NCBI GenBank assembly: GCA_900542325.1
Contig: UQMY01000012.1
Location: forward strand, 1 to 60,923
Source: an uncultured Collinsella sp.
Lineage (GTDB): Bacteria; Actinomycetota; Coriobacteriia; Coriobacteriales; Coriobacteriaceae
Length of the DNA: 60,923 nt
Direction: 5' to 3'
In this document: piece by piece, positions 25,787 through 35,000 of the stretch
How positions within the stretch are numbered: position 1 is the first letter of the stretch
Layout: each line of letters begins with the position of its first letter
Notes under the pieces: model-generated
What the model saw: only the letters and a program-made list of their open reading frames with translations
Told to the model about the DNA's origin: nothing
Database searches by the model: none
Position numbers and translations under genes: made by a program

Positions 25787-27064
25787 ATGTCCGATACGGG
25801 ATCGACAACGTTTATGCTCATCTGCACCATGCTCGTGTTTTTAATGACACCGGGTCTGGCGTTTTTCTATGGCGGCCTGTCCAGGCGCAAAAATGTCATC
25901 AACACCATGCTTATGTGCTTTGGCGCCATTGGCCTGGTTGGTGTGCTGTGGATTGTTGCCGGCTGGTCGCTGGCCTACGGTGGTGACGGTTCTAGCCCGT
26001 TTATTGGCGGCTTTGACCAGCTGCTGTGCCTGCCGGTGCTCAACCAGGTGCTGCAGGCGGCCGAGGGCAATGCTGCGGATGGTGCCGTCTACCCTCAGAT
26101 CATCAACATCGCCTTCCAGATGGCGTTTGCCATGATCACCGCCGCTATCGTCACGGGCAGTCTGGCAGGCCGCGTTAAGTTTGGTGCCATGACGGCCTTC
26201 CTGGGCATTTGGCTGCTCGTGGTCTATGCGCCGCTCGCCCACATGGTTTGGGGCGGCGATGGTTCCTTTATCGGCGACATCATCGGCGCGCTCGACTTTG
26301 CCGGCGGCGACGTGGTACACATTTCGTCCGGTCTCACGGGCCTGATTCTCTGCTTAATGCTCGGCCGTCGTCGCGGCTTTGGCATGGTGAGCTACCGTCC
26401 GCATAACGTGCCGTTTGTGGCGCTGGGCGCCGGCCTGCTTTGGTTTGGTTGGTTTGGCTTTAACGGCGGCAGCGAGTTTAAGGCCGACGCCGTGGCGGCA
26501 CTCGCCATCCTCAACACCGTGACGGCCAGCGCGGCGGGCATGGTCTCGTGGCTTGTCGTCGAGCGCGTGCACACCGGTCGTCCCACGCTGGTGGGTGCTA
26601 GCACCGGTTTGGTTGCGGGCCTTGTGGTGGTTACGCCGGGTGCGGGCTTTGTCGAGCCGTGGGCGGCGCTGGTCATGGGCCTGATCGTATCGCCCGTCTG
26701 CTATCTGGCCATCAGCCATCTTAAGACCAAGTTCGGCTACGACGATGCACTCGACGCGTTCGGTTGTCACGGTGTCGGCGGCATCTTGGGCGGTGTGCTC
26801 ACGGGCCTGTTCTGCGTGCCGGAGCTCTCGTGGACCGGTAAGGGTGGTCTGTTCTACACGGGTGACATGTCGCTGCTCATCTCGCAAATCCTGGGCATTG
26901 TGGTGACGGTCGCTATTGTGCTGGTGCTCGACTTGGTGATTGCCGCGGTGGTCAAGGCGCTGTTCCGCGGCAGCCTGCGCGTGGACGAGGCCGATGAGGC
27001 GCTGGGCTTGGATGCGAGTCAGCACGGCGAGAGCGCCTATCCTTCGTTTAGTGGTCTGGACTAA
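25787..27064 (+). CDS. amtB: Ammonium transporter
   Basis: AmtB/Rh channel that passes ammonia across the membrane. Eleven or so membrane segments; the motif PGLAFFYGGLSRRKN at the first pore helix, the pore-lining His in DAFGCHGVGGILGG and the DFAGGDVVH region are all present. 425 residues is normal. AAGGGGGAGCGA precedes the ATG at 25787; an in-frame ATG at 25673 would add an unlikely extension. A PII gene follows 48 nt later, the standard amtB-glnK order. Confidence 0.95.
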   Translation: MSDTGSTTFMLICTMLVFLMTPGLAFFYGGLSRRKNVINTMLMCFGAIGLVGVLWIVAGWSLAYGGDGSSPFIGGFDQLLCLPVLNQVLQAAEGNAADGAVYPQIINIAFQMAFAMITAAIVTGSLAGRVKFGAMTAFLGIWLLVVYAPLAHMVWGGDGSFIGDIIGALDFAGGDVVHISSGLTGLILCLMLGRRRGFGMVSYRPHNVPFVALGAGLLWFGWFGFNGGSEFKADAVAALAILNTVTASAAGMVSWLVVERVHTGRPTLVGASTGLVAGLVVVTPGAGFVEPWAALVMGLIVSPVCYLAISHLKTKFGYDDALDAFGCHGVGGILGGVLTGLFCVPELSWTGKGGLFYTGDMSLLISQILGIVVTVAIVLVLDLVIAAVVKALFRGSLRVDEADEALGLDASQHGESAYPSFSGLD

Positions 27065-27112
27065 CAGTTTCAAACGTTCTGTCAGACCAACTCTTAAAGA
27101 GAGGAATTCACT

Positions 27113-27451
27113 ATGAAGAAGATCACGGCAATCGTTCGTGCCGAGAAGCTCGAGGTTCTTAAAGACGCGCTGTTTGCTGCTGATGTTCGCGGCATGACTA
27201 TCAACCAGGTGCAGGGCTGCGGCGCGCAGCATGGCTGGAAGGAATACGTGCGCGGCAACGAGTTGCTTGTCAACACGATCCCTAAGGTGCAGTTCACCCT
27301 TATCTGCGCTGATGAACATGTCGATGGCATTGTCGACATCATCTGCAACGCCGCCCGCACCGGTGCCGTTGGAGACGGCAAGATTTGGGTCGAGCCGGTC
27401 GAGGATGTTATCCGCATCCGTACCGGCGAACACGGCCCCGCCGCGGTGTAG
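27113..27451 (+). CDS. glnK: PII signal-transduction protein GlnK-like, T-loop lacks Tyr51
   Basis: Small trimeric regulator that reports nitrogen state (2-oxoglutarate, ATP/ADP) and plugs AmtB. 112 residues; C-terminal signature VGDGKIWVEPVEDVIRIRTGE matches the family. The T-loop reads QHGWKEYVRGNELLVNTIPK: aligned with E. coli GlnK, Tyr46 becomes Val and the uridylylated Tyr51 becomes Leu, so this form of modification is not possible. GAGAGGAA precedes the ATG. Confidence 0.93.
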   Translation: MKKITAIVRAEKLEVLKDALFAADVRGMTINQVQGCGAQHGWKEYVRGNELLVNTIPKVQFTLICADEHVDGIVDIICNAARTGAVGDGKIWVEPVEDVIRIRTGEHGPAAV

Positions 27452-27525
27452 AATCGACCGTCTGCCATCCGCAACGTTAAAATGCTGCAATGAGGCACAA
27501 GGCTTGCGTTGCGGATGGGCGGATT

Positions 27526-28188
27526 ATGGGTCGCAATAAATATCCCGAGGAGACGGTCGCGAAGATTCTCGACGCGGCACTGGAGCTATTCTGCGCACAG
27601 GGTTATGAGGGGACGAGCATTCAAGATATCGTTGACCGTCTCGATGGCATGACCAAGGGCGCTGTCTATCATCACTTCAAGAGCAAAGAAGAGATTTTCA
27701 ACGCCGCGTTTGATCGGGCGATGACTCCGATTGTTGAGCACCGCCGCTCGATGCTTGGCGTCGGTAATATGACCGGAGCCCAAAAGCTCAGGCGGCTGTA
27801 CGCGCCCGAGTCCGTTGTTCCGCAAATTGAGCTATGGGCACGCATGCATCCTGCGGCGGATCCGGTAAAAAGCTCGCGTCTACTGGCGATGCAGTACCAG
27901 GGCTCGTTTGACGAGTCAGCCGATGGCTGTCTCTTGCCAGTGATCGAGGAGGGCATCGCCGACGGCTCCATTGCGTGCGAATGCCCGCGCGAAGCGGCGG
28001 AGGCCGTATCGTTGTTGGCGAATCTCTGGCTGCTGCCGCTGTTCCGTCCGCTCGAGCCCAAGGAGCGAATGCTCGCTCGTGCACAATGTCTGGCGCAGAT
28101 GGCCGCTGCGGTGGGACTCGATTTGGGCGAGGAAGTGCTCCAGACAACGGCACGGATTTGGGACGTATGGGACCGCGCTGGGTGGTAA
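27526..28188 (+). CDS. TetR-family regulator of the adjacent MFS pump (220 aa)
   Basis: N-terminal TetR HTH (TSIQDIVDRLDGMTKGAVYHHF then KSKEEIF). The C-terminal ligand domain is unassigned. ATG at 27526 is preferred over 27490. Two palindromic sites, overlapping the region just after its stop and before the MFS gene, share a GGTAT half-site and are probable operators. Confidence 0.85.
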   Translation: MGRNKYPEETVAKILDAALELFCAQGYEGTSIQDIVDRLDGMTKGAVYHHFKSKEEIFNAAFDRAMTPIVEHRRSMLGVGNMTGAQKLRRLYAPESVVPQIELWARMHPAADPVKSSRLLAMQYQGSFDESADGCLLPVIEEGIADGSIACECPREAAEAVSLLANLWLLPLFRPLEPKERMLARAQCLAQMAAAVGLDLGEEVLQTTARIWDVWDRAGW

Positions 28189-28193
28189 TATAG

Positions 28194-28275
28194 ATACCAA
28201 CGGTATGTAATTGATTTGTGAGGGTAGCCACGGCTGCCCTTTTCAAGTCATTAAATACATACTAGTGGTATGTAT
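28194..28275. promoter_or_regulatory. Two operator-like palindromes before the MFS gene
   Basis: Site 1: ATACC-AAC-GGTAT (28194-28206). Site 2: ATACATAC-TAGTG-GTATGTAT (28255-28275), 13 bp before the MFS start. Both contain the GGTAT/ATACC half-site and suit binding of the TetR protein encoded immediately upstream. Confidence 0.6.
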
Positions 28276-28288
28276 AGGGGGTGGGCTT

Positions 28289-29551
28289 ATGGCTGGGCTG
28301 AGAGACGTCGGCGTCTCGTTGAAATCAAAAACAGTGCGGTCAATCAGGCTCGCGGAACTTCTGGTTGCGCAGCTGTGCACGTATTCGATGCTGTCGGCGC
28401 TGTGCTTTGCGTATCCGCTTTACTTGTTCGATTGCAGCGGATCGTCAACGTTATATGGCGCCGCCGTGGCGATAGCGTTCATACCCGGCGTACTCGCAAC
28501 TCCGATTGGCGGAATCTTGGCGGATAGGGGAAGACATCGCGAGGCCCTCGTGGCCCTCGGCATTGCTCTGATGACTGCATCACTGCTGTCTATCCCCATG
28601 AAGCACTCATTGCCTCTTGCGGTCGTCGTAGTAGCGATACTTTGTGTTCAATATGGCGCTCAATCGCTGCTAAAGCCAATGCTCCAAATTGAGACGGTGC
28701 GTATGGCGGGTGAAGAGAAGGTTGAGCGGGCCACTGCATTGGTTTCGCAGATGACCATGGTGAGCAATATCTTGGGTCCTGTGGTCGGGACGGCAGTCTA
28801 TGGGTGCTTTGGCATCGATGCTCTTTGCACAACCGCGTCGGTGGCGTTTGCGATTTCAGCTCTGTTGTTTGGTGGCGTACTCAAGCAAAATGCCTCATCT
28901 GAAACGATGGGAGACGGCGCGACTCGTACGACATGCCGAAACGATTTTCGGGAGTCGATTCGGTATCTGTTGCAAAATGCATCATTGGTCGCTGTGATTT
29001 TGCTTGCGGCAGTTTTGAACCTTGCGTTGGTTGGGCTAACGATTGGCGCTCCCATTATTGTTACAAAGCATCTCGGCATGCAATCGTCCTGCGTTGGGAT
29101 AGTTGAGGTTGCTCTGGGCCTGGGTGGTCTTACCGGCAGTGGCTTGGTCGGCATTTGGCCGCATCGTTTTTCTTTCAATGGCATATGTCGATATGTTGCG
29201 ATGATCTGTTTTGGAGTCGCGCCGATTATTGTTACGCTGCTGTTCGGCGTAGATGTATGCGTGTTCACCGTGTTTGCGGTTGGTTCGGCATGGATCATGG
29301 TGTGGGCAAGCATTGCGTCGGTTGAAATCACCGCGTTTGTTCAGCGGGCAGCGCCGACTGAGCTCTGCGGAAAAGTGCTTTCGGTCGTTTACATGGTCCT
29401 TTCCTGCGCAACACCTATCGGCCAATTGACGTACGGGGTTGCATATGATCGATGGACACCGGCGATTGTATTCGCAGCCATGTTGGCGGTGCTGACGTTG
29501 ACGACGGCGCTGTTTTATCGTCTGAAAAATCGCTTGCGGCGATTGTCTTGA
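28289..29551 (+). CDS. MFS efflux transporter (420 aa)
   Basis: Twelve hydrophobic segments; motif A-type loop GGILADRGRHREAL between segments 2 and 3 marks the major facilitator superfamily. Probably a proton-driven drug or metabolite exporter. GGGGGTGGGC lies before the ATG at 28289; the open frame begins at 28211 but passes through operator site 2. Regulated by the upstream TetR protein, by inference. Confidence 0.87.
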   Translation: MAGLRDVGVSLKSKTVRSIRLAELLVAQLCTYSMLSALCFAYPLYLFDCSGSSTLYGAAVAIAFIPGVLATPIGGILADRGRHREALVALGIALMTASLLSIPMKHSLPLAVVVVAILCVQYGAQSLLKPMLQIETVRMAGEEKVERATALVSQMTMVSNILGPVVGTAVYGCFGIDALCTTASVAFAISALLFGGVLKQNASSETMGDGATRTTCRNDFRESIRYLLQNASLVAVILLAAVLNLALVGLTIGAPIIVTKHLGMQSSCVGIVEVALGLGGLTGSGLVGIWPHRFSFNGICRYVAMICFGVAPIIVTLLFGVDVCVFTVFAVGSAWIMVWASIASVEITAFVQRAAPTELCGKVLSVVYMVLSCATPIGQLTYGVAYDRWTPAIVFAAMLAVLTLTTALFYRLKNRLRRLS

Positions 29552-29615
29552 CGCGCTGGGGCACCGTGAATTTGCGGAGGCAGTGGCCCGCCGCGCCGGG
29601 ACGGCATTGTTTGGG

Positions 29616-29663
29616 CATGCCTCTCCTTCGTCTACAATATCGGGCAGACGAAGGAGAGGCATG
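29616..29663. promoter_or_regulatory. 18-bp palindrome covering the ribosome site and start codon of the HAD gene
   Basis: Arms catgcctctccttcgtct (29616-29633) and agacgaaggagaggcatg (29646-29663) are perfectly complementary. The right arm contains AAGGAG and the ATG at 29661. The 12-nt loop contains most of a TACAAT -10-like box (29633-29638), with TTGGGC 16 bp upstream. It could be an operator or, if transcription starts further upstream, an RNA hairpin hiding the ribosome site. Confidence 0.8.
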
Positions 29664-30524
29664 TCCATGATCAAGATGTTCGCGAGTGACTTAGACGGAA
29701 CGCTGCTGAACGCCCTGCACGAGGCGGATGGGACCATCCGCCGCGCCATTCGCGAGCTGACCGAGGCTGGCCTGCACGTGGTTCCCGCGACCGGACGCTC
29801 GACGCTGCCGATCGGCGAGCATGGCTTTACGGGGCTGGCGCTCGATGCCTGCTGCTCTAACGGCTCCATCGTGCGCGACAGCCATGGCGAGGTGCTCAAG
29901 ACCTGGACCATCGATTCGCAGATCACCGAGGAGCTGCTCAAGGCGTTCCCGGATATCTGTTTTGACTGCTCCACGCCCGACGGCATGTTTTCGAGCGGAT
30001 CGTTCGAGATGCACCAGGCGGGCTTTAAAAAGGACAGTCCCATCAAGCGCATCGTGATGCGTGGCATGCGTGCGCGTGGCGGCTATCACGAGGAACAGTA
30101 TTTCGACCAGTCGATTGGCGACATCTTGCGCCACGATGTGTGCAAGATCAACTGCCGCGTGACCTCGCGCGAGCTGGAGCGCGACCTTAAAGCGTATCTT
30201 GCCGAGCGTTCCGATCGCGTGGTCAACGCGCCGTTTGACCCCGTTATGTTCGAGATTACGGACGTGACGTGCAACAAGGGCGAGAGTGTTGCCTGGCTGG
30301 CGGGCTACTACGGTATTGCCGAGGACGAGGTCGCGGTCTACGGCGACGGTGGCAACGACATCGCCATGCTCAAACGCTTCCGCCACAGCTACGCGACCAA
30401 AAACGCTAGCGATGCAGCTAAGGCTGCTGCGAGCGCAACTATCGGCAGCTGCATGGTCCACGCCGTCCCCAAACACACGCTCGCCACCATGCATAAGCAG
30501 AGCTCCCGCACCATCATTGAATAA
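29661..30524 (+). CDS. Cof-type HAD phosphatase (287 aa)
   Basis: Haloacid-dehalogenase phosphatase of the Cof/type IIB group, acting on sugar phosphates or nucleotide-like substrates. Motif I ASDLDGTLL (Asp10, Asp12), motif II Thr in PATGRST, motif III Lys in TCNKGESVAWL, motif IV GDGGNDIAML are all present. Start at 29661 follows AAGGAG; a second ATG is two codons later. The start sits in an 18-bp palindrome and the stop codon in a REP-like palindrome. Confidence 0.9.
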   Translation: MSMIKMFASDLDGTLLNALHEADGTIRRAIRELTEAGLHVVPATGRSTLPIGEHGFTGLALDACCSNGSIVRDSHGEVLKTWTIDSQITEELLKAFPDICFDCSTPDGMFSSGSFEMHQAGFKKDSPIKRIVMRGMRARGGYHEEQYFDQSIGDILRHDVCKINCRVTSRELERDLKAYLAERSDRVVNAPFDPVMFEITDVTCNKGESVAWLAGYYGIAEDEVAVYGDGGNDIAMLKRFRHSYATKNASDAAKAAASATIGSCMVHAVPKHTLATMHKQSSRTIIE

Positions 30525-30554
30525 TGTGACAAAGGGACTGTCCCTTTGTCACAT
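30524..30554. repeat. REP-like palindrome, copy 5 (TGTGACAAA arms)
   Basis: Perfect 31-nt palindrome with 15-bp arms (30524-30538, 30540-30554): atgtgacaaagggac then t then gtccctttgtcacat. Overlaps the last base of the HAD stop codon. Confidence 0.9.
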
Positions 30555-30830
30555 GGGAGATACCGGCTTTTGGCGTATAGGACTGTCACGCTTTCGCCAC
30601 CAACAAATTTCGAGTTATTCGGCCTGTCGGAGGTCGTTAAATGGCTAAAGATGCCCTCTCTGGAACATTCATGCCTCTAATGGTGTTTGATTCGGTGACG
30701 TAAGTGCGCAAATGGGCATGTATACGCTCAAATAAGGACAAAAACCCTCAGATAATCCCGGCGGTGCATTTATACAAAACCAGTAGCGTGGCCGAATAAA
30801 TCGAAAAATGTAGTTGGCAGTTCGGCGACA

Positions 30831-30875
30831 AGCTCGGGTATGGCAAAGGAACTGCTCCTTCGCCATACCCGAGCT
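30831..30875. repeat. REP-like palindrome, copy 6 (AGCTCGGGTATGGC arms)
   Basis: Arms agctcgggtatggc and gccatacccgagct, inner aagga/tcctt around actgc. The core aaaggaactgctcctt parallels aaagggactgtccctt of copy 5. The rest of 30555-30900 shows no gene. Confidence 0.75.
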
Positions 30876-30901
30876 CCGATCTTCTGAAATGCGAACAAAC
30901 A

Positions 30902-30931
30902 TTCGCATATCTAACTGCGCTTTGATAGAAT
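30902..30931 (+). promoter_or_regulatory. Putative promoter of the small toxin-like gene
   Basis: TTCGCA (30902-30907), 18 bp, TAGAAT (30926-30931). The sequence after the -10 box (…ACGGCAG…GGGCAGCGCC) is the same as after the facing antisense promoter at 31190-31218. Confidence 0.5.
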
Positions 30932-30995
30932 CGGTATCGTTGACGGCAGTTCCATGTGCCGGGCAGCGCCCTCCATCTGATGGGAGGTGATGCCC

Positions 30996-31121
30996 ATGAC
31001 CGATTTGATTGATTTCGTGAGGCTCCTGACCGCATTGGTCTCGCTTCTTACGACGCTTATCGGACTTTCCGAGGCACTCAAGCAACGCTCGAAGCAACGA
31101 AAGAGGGGTCGCCGCCGCTAA
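30996..31121 (+). CDS. 41-residue hydrophobic peptide, putative type I toxin
   Basis: ATG at 30996 has GGGAGGTG 6 nt upstream. The peptide begins MTDLIDFVRLLTALVSLLTT, has one membrane segment (about residues 8-26) and ends in a strongly basic tail (KQRKRGRRR). Size, single membrane helix and charged tail fit Fst/Ldr/holin-like type I toxins. The ribosome site lies in a small stem (ccctcca with tgggagg). Flanking sequences can fold the message back on itself: acggcag (30943-30949) with ctgccgt (31176-31182), and gggcagcgcc (30961-30970) with ggcgctgccc (31148-31157). Not similar to a protein I can name; toxicity is inferred. Confidence 0.6.
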   Translation: MTDLIDFVRLLTALVSLLTTLIGLSEALKQRSKQRKRGRRR

Positions 31122-31183
31122 GGCGTTGACCCCTTAATCCACGCAACGGCGCTGCCCAGCTTTGCAGAACTTGGGCTGCCGTT
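31100..31183 (-). ncRNA. Putative antisense RNA (antitoxin) to the small toxin-like gene
   Basis: Predicted from promoter and hairpin only: initiation near 31183 from the minus-strand promoter at 31190-31218 and termination in the hairpin at 31104-31134, giving about 80 nt. It would overlap the 3' end of the peptide message and carry the same ACGGCAG and GGGCAGCGCC blocks as the message's 5' end. Ends are estimates. Confidence 0.4.
31104..31134. terminator. Possible bidirectional terminator over the small-gene stop codon
   Basis: Arms aggggtc (31104-31110) and gacccct (31128-31134), extended by cgcc/ggcg. The stop codon lies in the loop. It could end both the peptide mRNA and a facing antisense RNA. 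T runs on both sides are weak. Confidence 0.45.
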
Positions 31184-31189
31184 GACACC

Positions 31190-31218
31190 ATTCTACCCAC
31201 GAATGACATTTTGGACAA
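31190..31218 (-). promoter_or_regulatory. Facing promoter for a putative antisense RNA
   Basis: On the minus strand TTGTCC (31213-31218) and TAGAAT (31190-31195) are exactly 17 bp apart, pointing into the peptide gene. Confidence 0.55.
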
Positions 31219-31253
31219 TCGGCAATGTCGCTTCTAAAAGCTGAGCGCAACCT

Positions 31254-31285
31254 AATGTGACAAAAGGACAGTCCCTTTGCCACAA
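31254..31285. repeat. REP-like palindrome, copy 7 (degenerate)
   Basis: tgtgacaaaaggac and gtccctttgccaca pair with two irregularities; close to copy 5 in sequence. Confidence 0.75.
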
Positions 31286-31312
31286 TCTAAATATTGCCTT
31301 TACGTGTTGATA

Positions 31313-31355
31313 CACACGGTGTGCAATAATACTCGCACTGTGCAATAGCGCACAG
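31313..31355. promoter_or_regulatory. Operator-like palindromes before the TetR/activase pair
   Basis: CACAC-G-GTGTG (31313-31323) and CTGTGC-N6-GCACAG (31338-31355), with TGTGCAATA repeated. They lie 20-65 bp before the TetR start and may mediate autoregulation. Confidence 0.5.
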
Positions 31356-31376
31356 GCTGAGTAACAAGGAGGACGC

Positions 31377-32087
31377 TTGTCCCAGCTCGAGAAATGCGAC
31401 CGCCGGTCCCTTCGCTCGCAGCGTGCCCTTCGCCAGGCACTTGCCAGCGAGCTTGCCGAAAGCGGCGACCTTTCGCGCATTAATGTCGCGTCGCTCACCG
31501 AGCGCGCTGGCCTTACGCGTCGCACGTTCTATTCGCACTACCGCGATATCCCCGACTTTATCAATCAAATCGAGGACGGCTTGCTGGCCGAGATCCGTGA
31601 GCGCATTGAGCTCATCACCGCAGCTCAGCTGCCCGATCTCTATCACAATATCGATGAGCTCGAGCCGGCGCCCGGTTCGGTTGAGCTGCTGCGTTATCTT
31701 GCGGCCAACCGCGACTTAATCGGTGCGCTGCTGGGTCCGGGCGGCGACCAGGCCTTCATTAAAAGAATCATTGACACCGCGCGTGAGGCTGTGGTGCCGC
31801 GTGCGCAGACGGGCATTTTGGGCCTGGCGCTGGGCACGTTCTTTGACTACTACGTCACCTACGTCGTGAGCGCCGAAGTCGGCATGATTCAGCGCTGGTT
31901 TGAGCGTGGGCTCACCGAATCGCCCGAGGCCATGGCACGCATTATGACGGTGCTCGCTTTTGTTCGTCCTGGTGACCTTTATGGCCAACCCATCGATATC
32001 AACGTGCCGGAATACGGCATGAAGCTATTGAACTTGCAGCTCGAGGACGCGGCCGACACCGCTGCAACCGTCGAGTCCAACAACTAA
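31377..32087 (+). CDS. TetR-family regulator with TTG start (236 aa)
   Basis: HTH of the TetR type in residues 12-60 (RINVASLTERAGLTRRTFYS then HYRDI). The C-terminal domain is longer than average. The start is the TTG at 31377, favoured by AAGGAGG just upstream; no ATG occurs near. The stop is 12 nt before the 1595-residue activase gene, so this regulator probably heads the same transcript and controls it. Confidence 0.85.
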   Translation: MSQLEKCDRRSLRSQRALRQALASELAESGDLSRINVASLTERAGLTRRTFYSHYRDIPDFINQIEDGLLAEIRERIELITAAQLPDLYHNIDELEPAPGSVELLRYLAANRDLIGALLGPGGDQAFIKRIIDTAREAVVPRAQTGILGLALGTFFDYYVTYVVSAEVGMIQRWFERGLTESPEAMARIMTVLAFVRPGDLYGQPIDINVPEYGMKLLNLQLEDAADTAATVESNN

Positions 32088-32099
32088 GAGGAGAGACAG

Positions 32100-35000
32100 A
32101 TGAGCAAACTCGTCGAGGGCATCAAGGATCGCATGGTCGCTGCCGCACGTGAGGCCGCGCCCGCCGTGGTGGACGCGGCGCAGAAGGCCGCGACCGCTGC
32201 TGCCGAGAAGGTTGCCGAGGCAGTTGCCGATGCCAAGAACGCGGCAGGGGAGGCGTCCGTCACTAGCGAGCCCGCCACCGCCGCTGAGCCCGTAGCCGCC
32301 ACCGCCGCCCGGGCCCCCGAAGGCGCGATTTTCAACCCCGAGAACGCCCGCGGCAACCTGCACCTGGGCATCGACGTGGGCTCCACCACCGTCAAGCTTG
32401 CCGTGCTCAACGATGATAACCAGATCGTGTATGCCAAGTACCAGCGCCACCACACCGACGTTCGCGCTTGCGCCCGCGACCTGTTTGAGGGCGCCGCGAC
32501 CGTGCTGCCGACGGCCCAGATGACCTGCGCCATCACCGGCTCGGGCGGCCTGCTGCTGTCCCAGTGGCTCGACCTGGAGTTTGTCCAGGAGGTCATCGCC
32601 AGCAAGCGTGCCGTCGAGACCCTCATCCCGGCCACCGATGTCGCCATCGAGCTGGGCGGCGAGGACGCCAAGATCATCTACTTTGACAACGGCATCGAGC
32701 AGCGCATGAACGGCACCTGCGCCGGCGGCACGGGCGCGTTCATCGACCAGATGGCAACCCTGCTGCACACCGACGCGAGCGGCCTTAACGAGCTCGCGGC
32801 CAACGCCACCACCATCTATCCCATCGCCAGCCGCTGCGGCGTCTTTGCCAAGACCGACGTCCAGCCGCTGCTCAACGAGGGCGCCCGCCCCGAGGACGTC
32901 GCCGCTTCCATCTTCCAGGCCGTCGTGACCCAGACCATCTCGGGCCTGGCGTGCGGCCGTCCCATCCGCGGTAACGTCGCCTTCCTGGGCGGCCCGCTGC
33001 AGTATCTCTCCGAGCTGCGCCACCGCTTCTACCTCACGCTCAACCTGGACGAGGAGCACCGTATCGTGCCCCAAAACGCTCACCTGTTTGTGGCGAGCGG
33101 CGCCGCCATGGCGCACGAGTCCAACAAGCTCAGCACGTTCCCGCAGCTCATTGAGGCTATCGATGCTCTGGGTGACACGCAGGGTGCCGAGGTCGAGCGT
33201 CTGGATCCGCTCTTTGCCACCGACGAGGACTTTGCCGAGTTCAAAACCCGCCACGACCAGGAAGTCGTCCCCAAGGGCAAGCTCGACGGCTACACCGGCC
33301 GCGTGTTCATCGGCATCGACGCCGGCTCCACCACCATGAAGGCCGCACTTGTGGGCGAGGACGGTCAGCTGCTGCACACTTGGTATGGCAACAACAACGG
33401 TGACATCCTGGGCACGGCCAAGGTTATCATGGCCGATTTCTACAACCACATTCCTGCAGGCTGCACCATCGGCCACGTGACCACCACGGGCTACGGCGAG
33501 GCGCTGCTCATCGAGGCCCTCAAGGCTGACTCCGGCGAGATCGAGACCGTCGCGCACCTGCGCGGCGCCAAGGCGTTCCTGCCCGGCGTCGAGTTTATTC
33601 TGGACATCGGCGGCCAGGACATGAAGTGCCTGCGCGTCAAGGACGGCGTGATTGAGCACATTATGCTCAACGAGGCCTGCTCATCGGGCTGCGGCAGCTT
33701 TATCGAGAGCTTCGCCGTGTCCATGAACATGGACGTGCGCGCGTTCGCCGATGCCGCCATCCATGCCAAGGCCCCGGTCGATTTGGGCAGCCGCTGCACG
33801 GTCTTTATGAACTCGCGCGTCAAGCAGGCGCAAAAGGAAGGTGCCACGGTGGGCGACATCGCGGCCGGCCTGTCCTATTCCGTCATCAAGAATGCCCTGT
33901 TCAAGGTCATTAAGCTGCGCGACCCCAAGGAGATCGGCAGCCAGGTGATCGTTCAGGGCGGCACCTTTATGTCCGACGCCACGTTGCGCGCGTTTGAGCA
34001 GCTCACCGGCGTTCATGCCGTGCGTCCCGACATCGCCGGCTGCATGGGCGCCTATGGTGCGGCCCTGCTCGCCCGCGATCGCGCCGGCGCCGACGGCACC
34101 TCGACCATTCTTTCTGCCGAGGACATCGCGCACCTCACCGTGACGCAAAAGCACGTCCGCTGCGGTCGCTGCTCCAACAACTGCCAGCTCACCGTCAACG
34201 ACTTTGGCGGCGGCAGGCGCTTCATTACCGGCAACCGCTGCGAGAAGGGCGCCGGCCACAAAAAGCAGAAGACCGAGGCCCCCAACCTCTTCAAAAAGAA
34301 AAACGAGCTGCTCTTTAACCGCGAGGTGCTGAGCCCCGACGAGGCCCCGCGCGGCACCGTGGGTATCCCGCGTGCACTCAACATGTACGAGAACTACCCC
34401 TTCTGGCATGCGTTCTTTACGCGCTTGGGCTTTAGCGTGCAGCTGTCCGACCAGTCGAGCAAAAAGACCTACCAGGCGGGCATCGAGTCCATGCCGTCCG
34501 AGAGCGTGTGCTATCCGGCCAAGATGAGCCACGGCCACGTGATGAACCTTATCGACCGTGACGTCGACTTTATCTGGATGCCGTGCGTGCGCTGGGAGCG
34601 CAAGGAGGACCCGACGGCCGGTAACTGCTACAACTGCCCCATCGTCATGAGCTACCCCACGGCGTTGGCGCTCAATATCGATGAGATTCGCGAGCAGAAT
34701 ATCGAGTTCCTGTACCCGTTTGTGCCCTATCATGACAAGACCGAGCTCAAGCGCCGTCTGTACCAGGTGCTCGCCGTCGACCGTGTGGCCGACGCTGAGG
34801 CCGGACGCGGTCGCGTGCGTGGGCCCAAGATCACGCGCTCCGAGGTCGATGCCGCTGTCAACGCCGCCTTTGAGGCCGATGCGCGTTTCCACGAGGACAT
34901 CCAGACCATGGGCGAGGAGGCTCTTAAGTGGGTCGAGGACCACGGCGGTCACGGCATCGTGCTCGCCGGTCGTCCCTACCATAACGACCCCGAGATCAAC

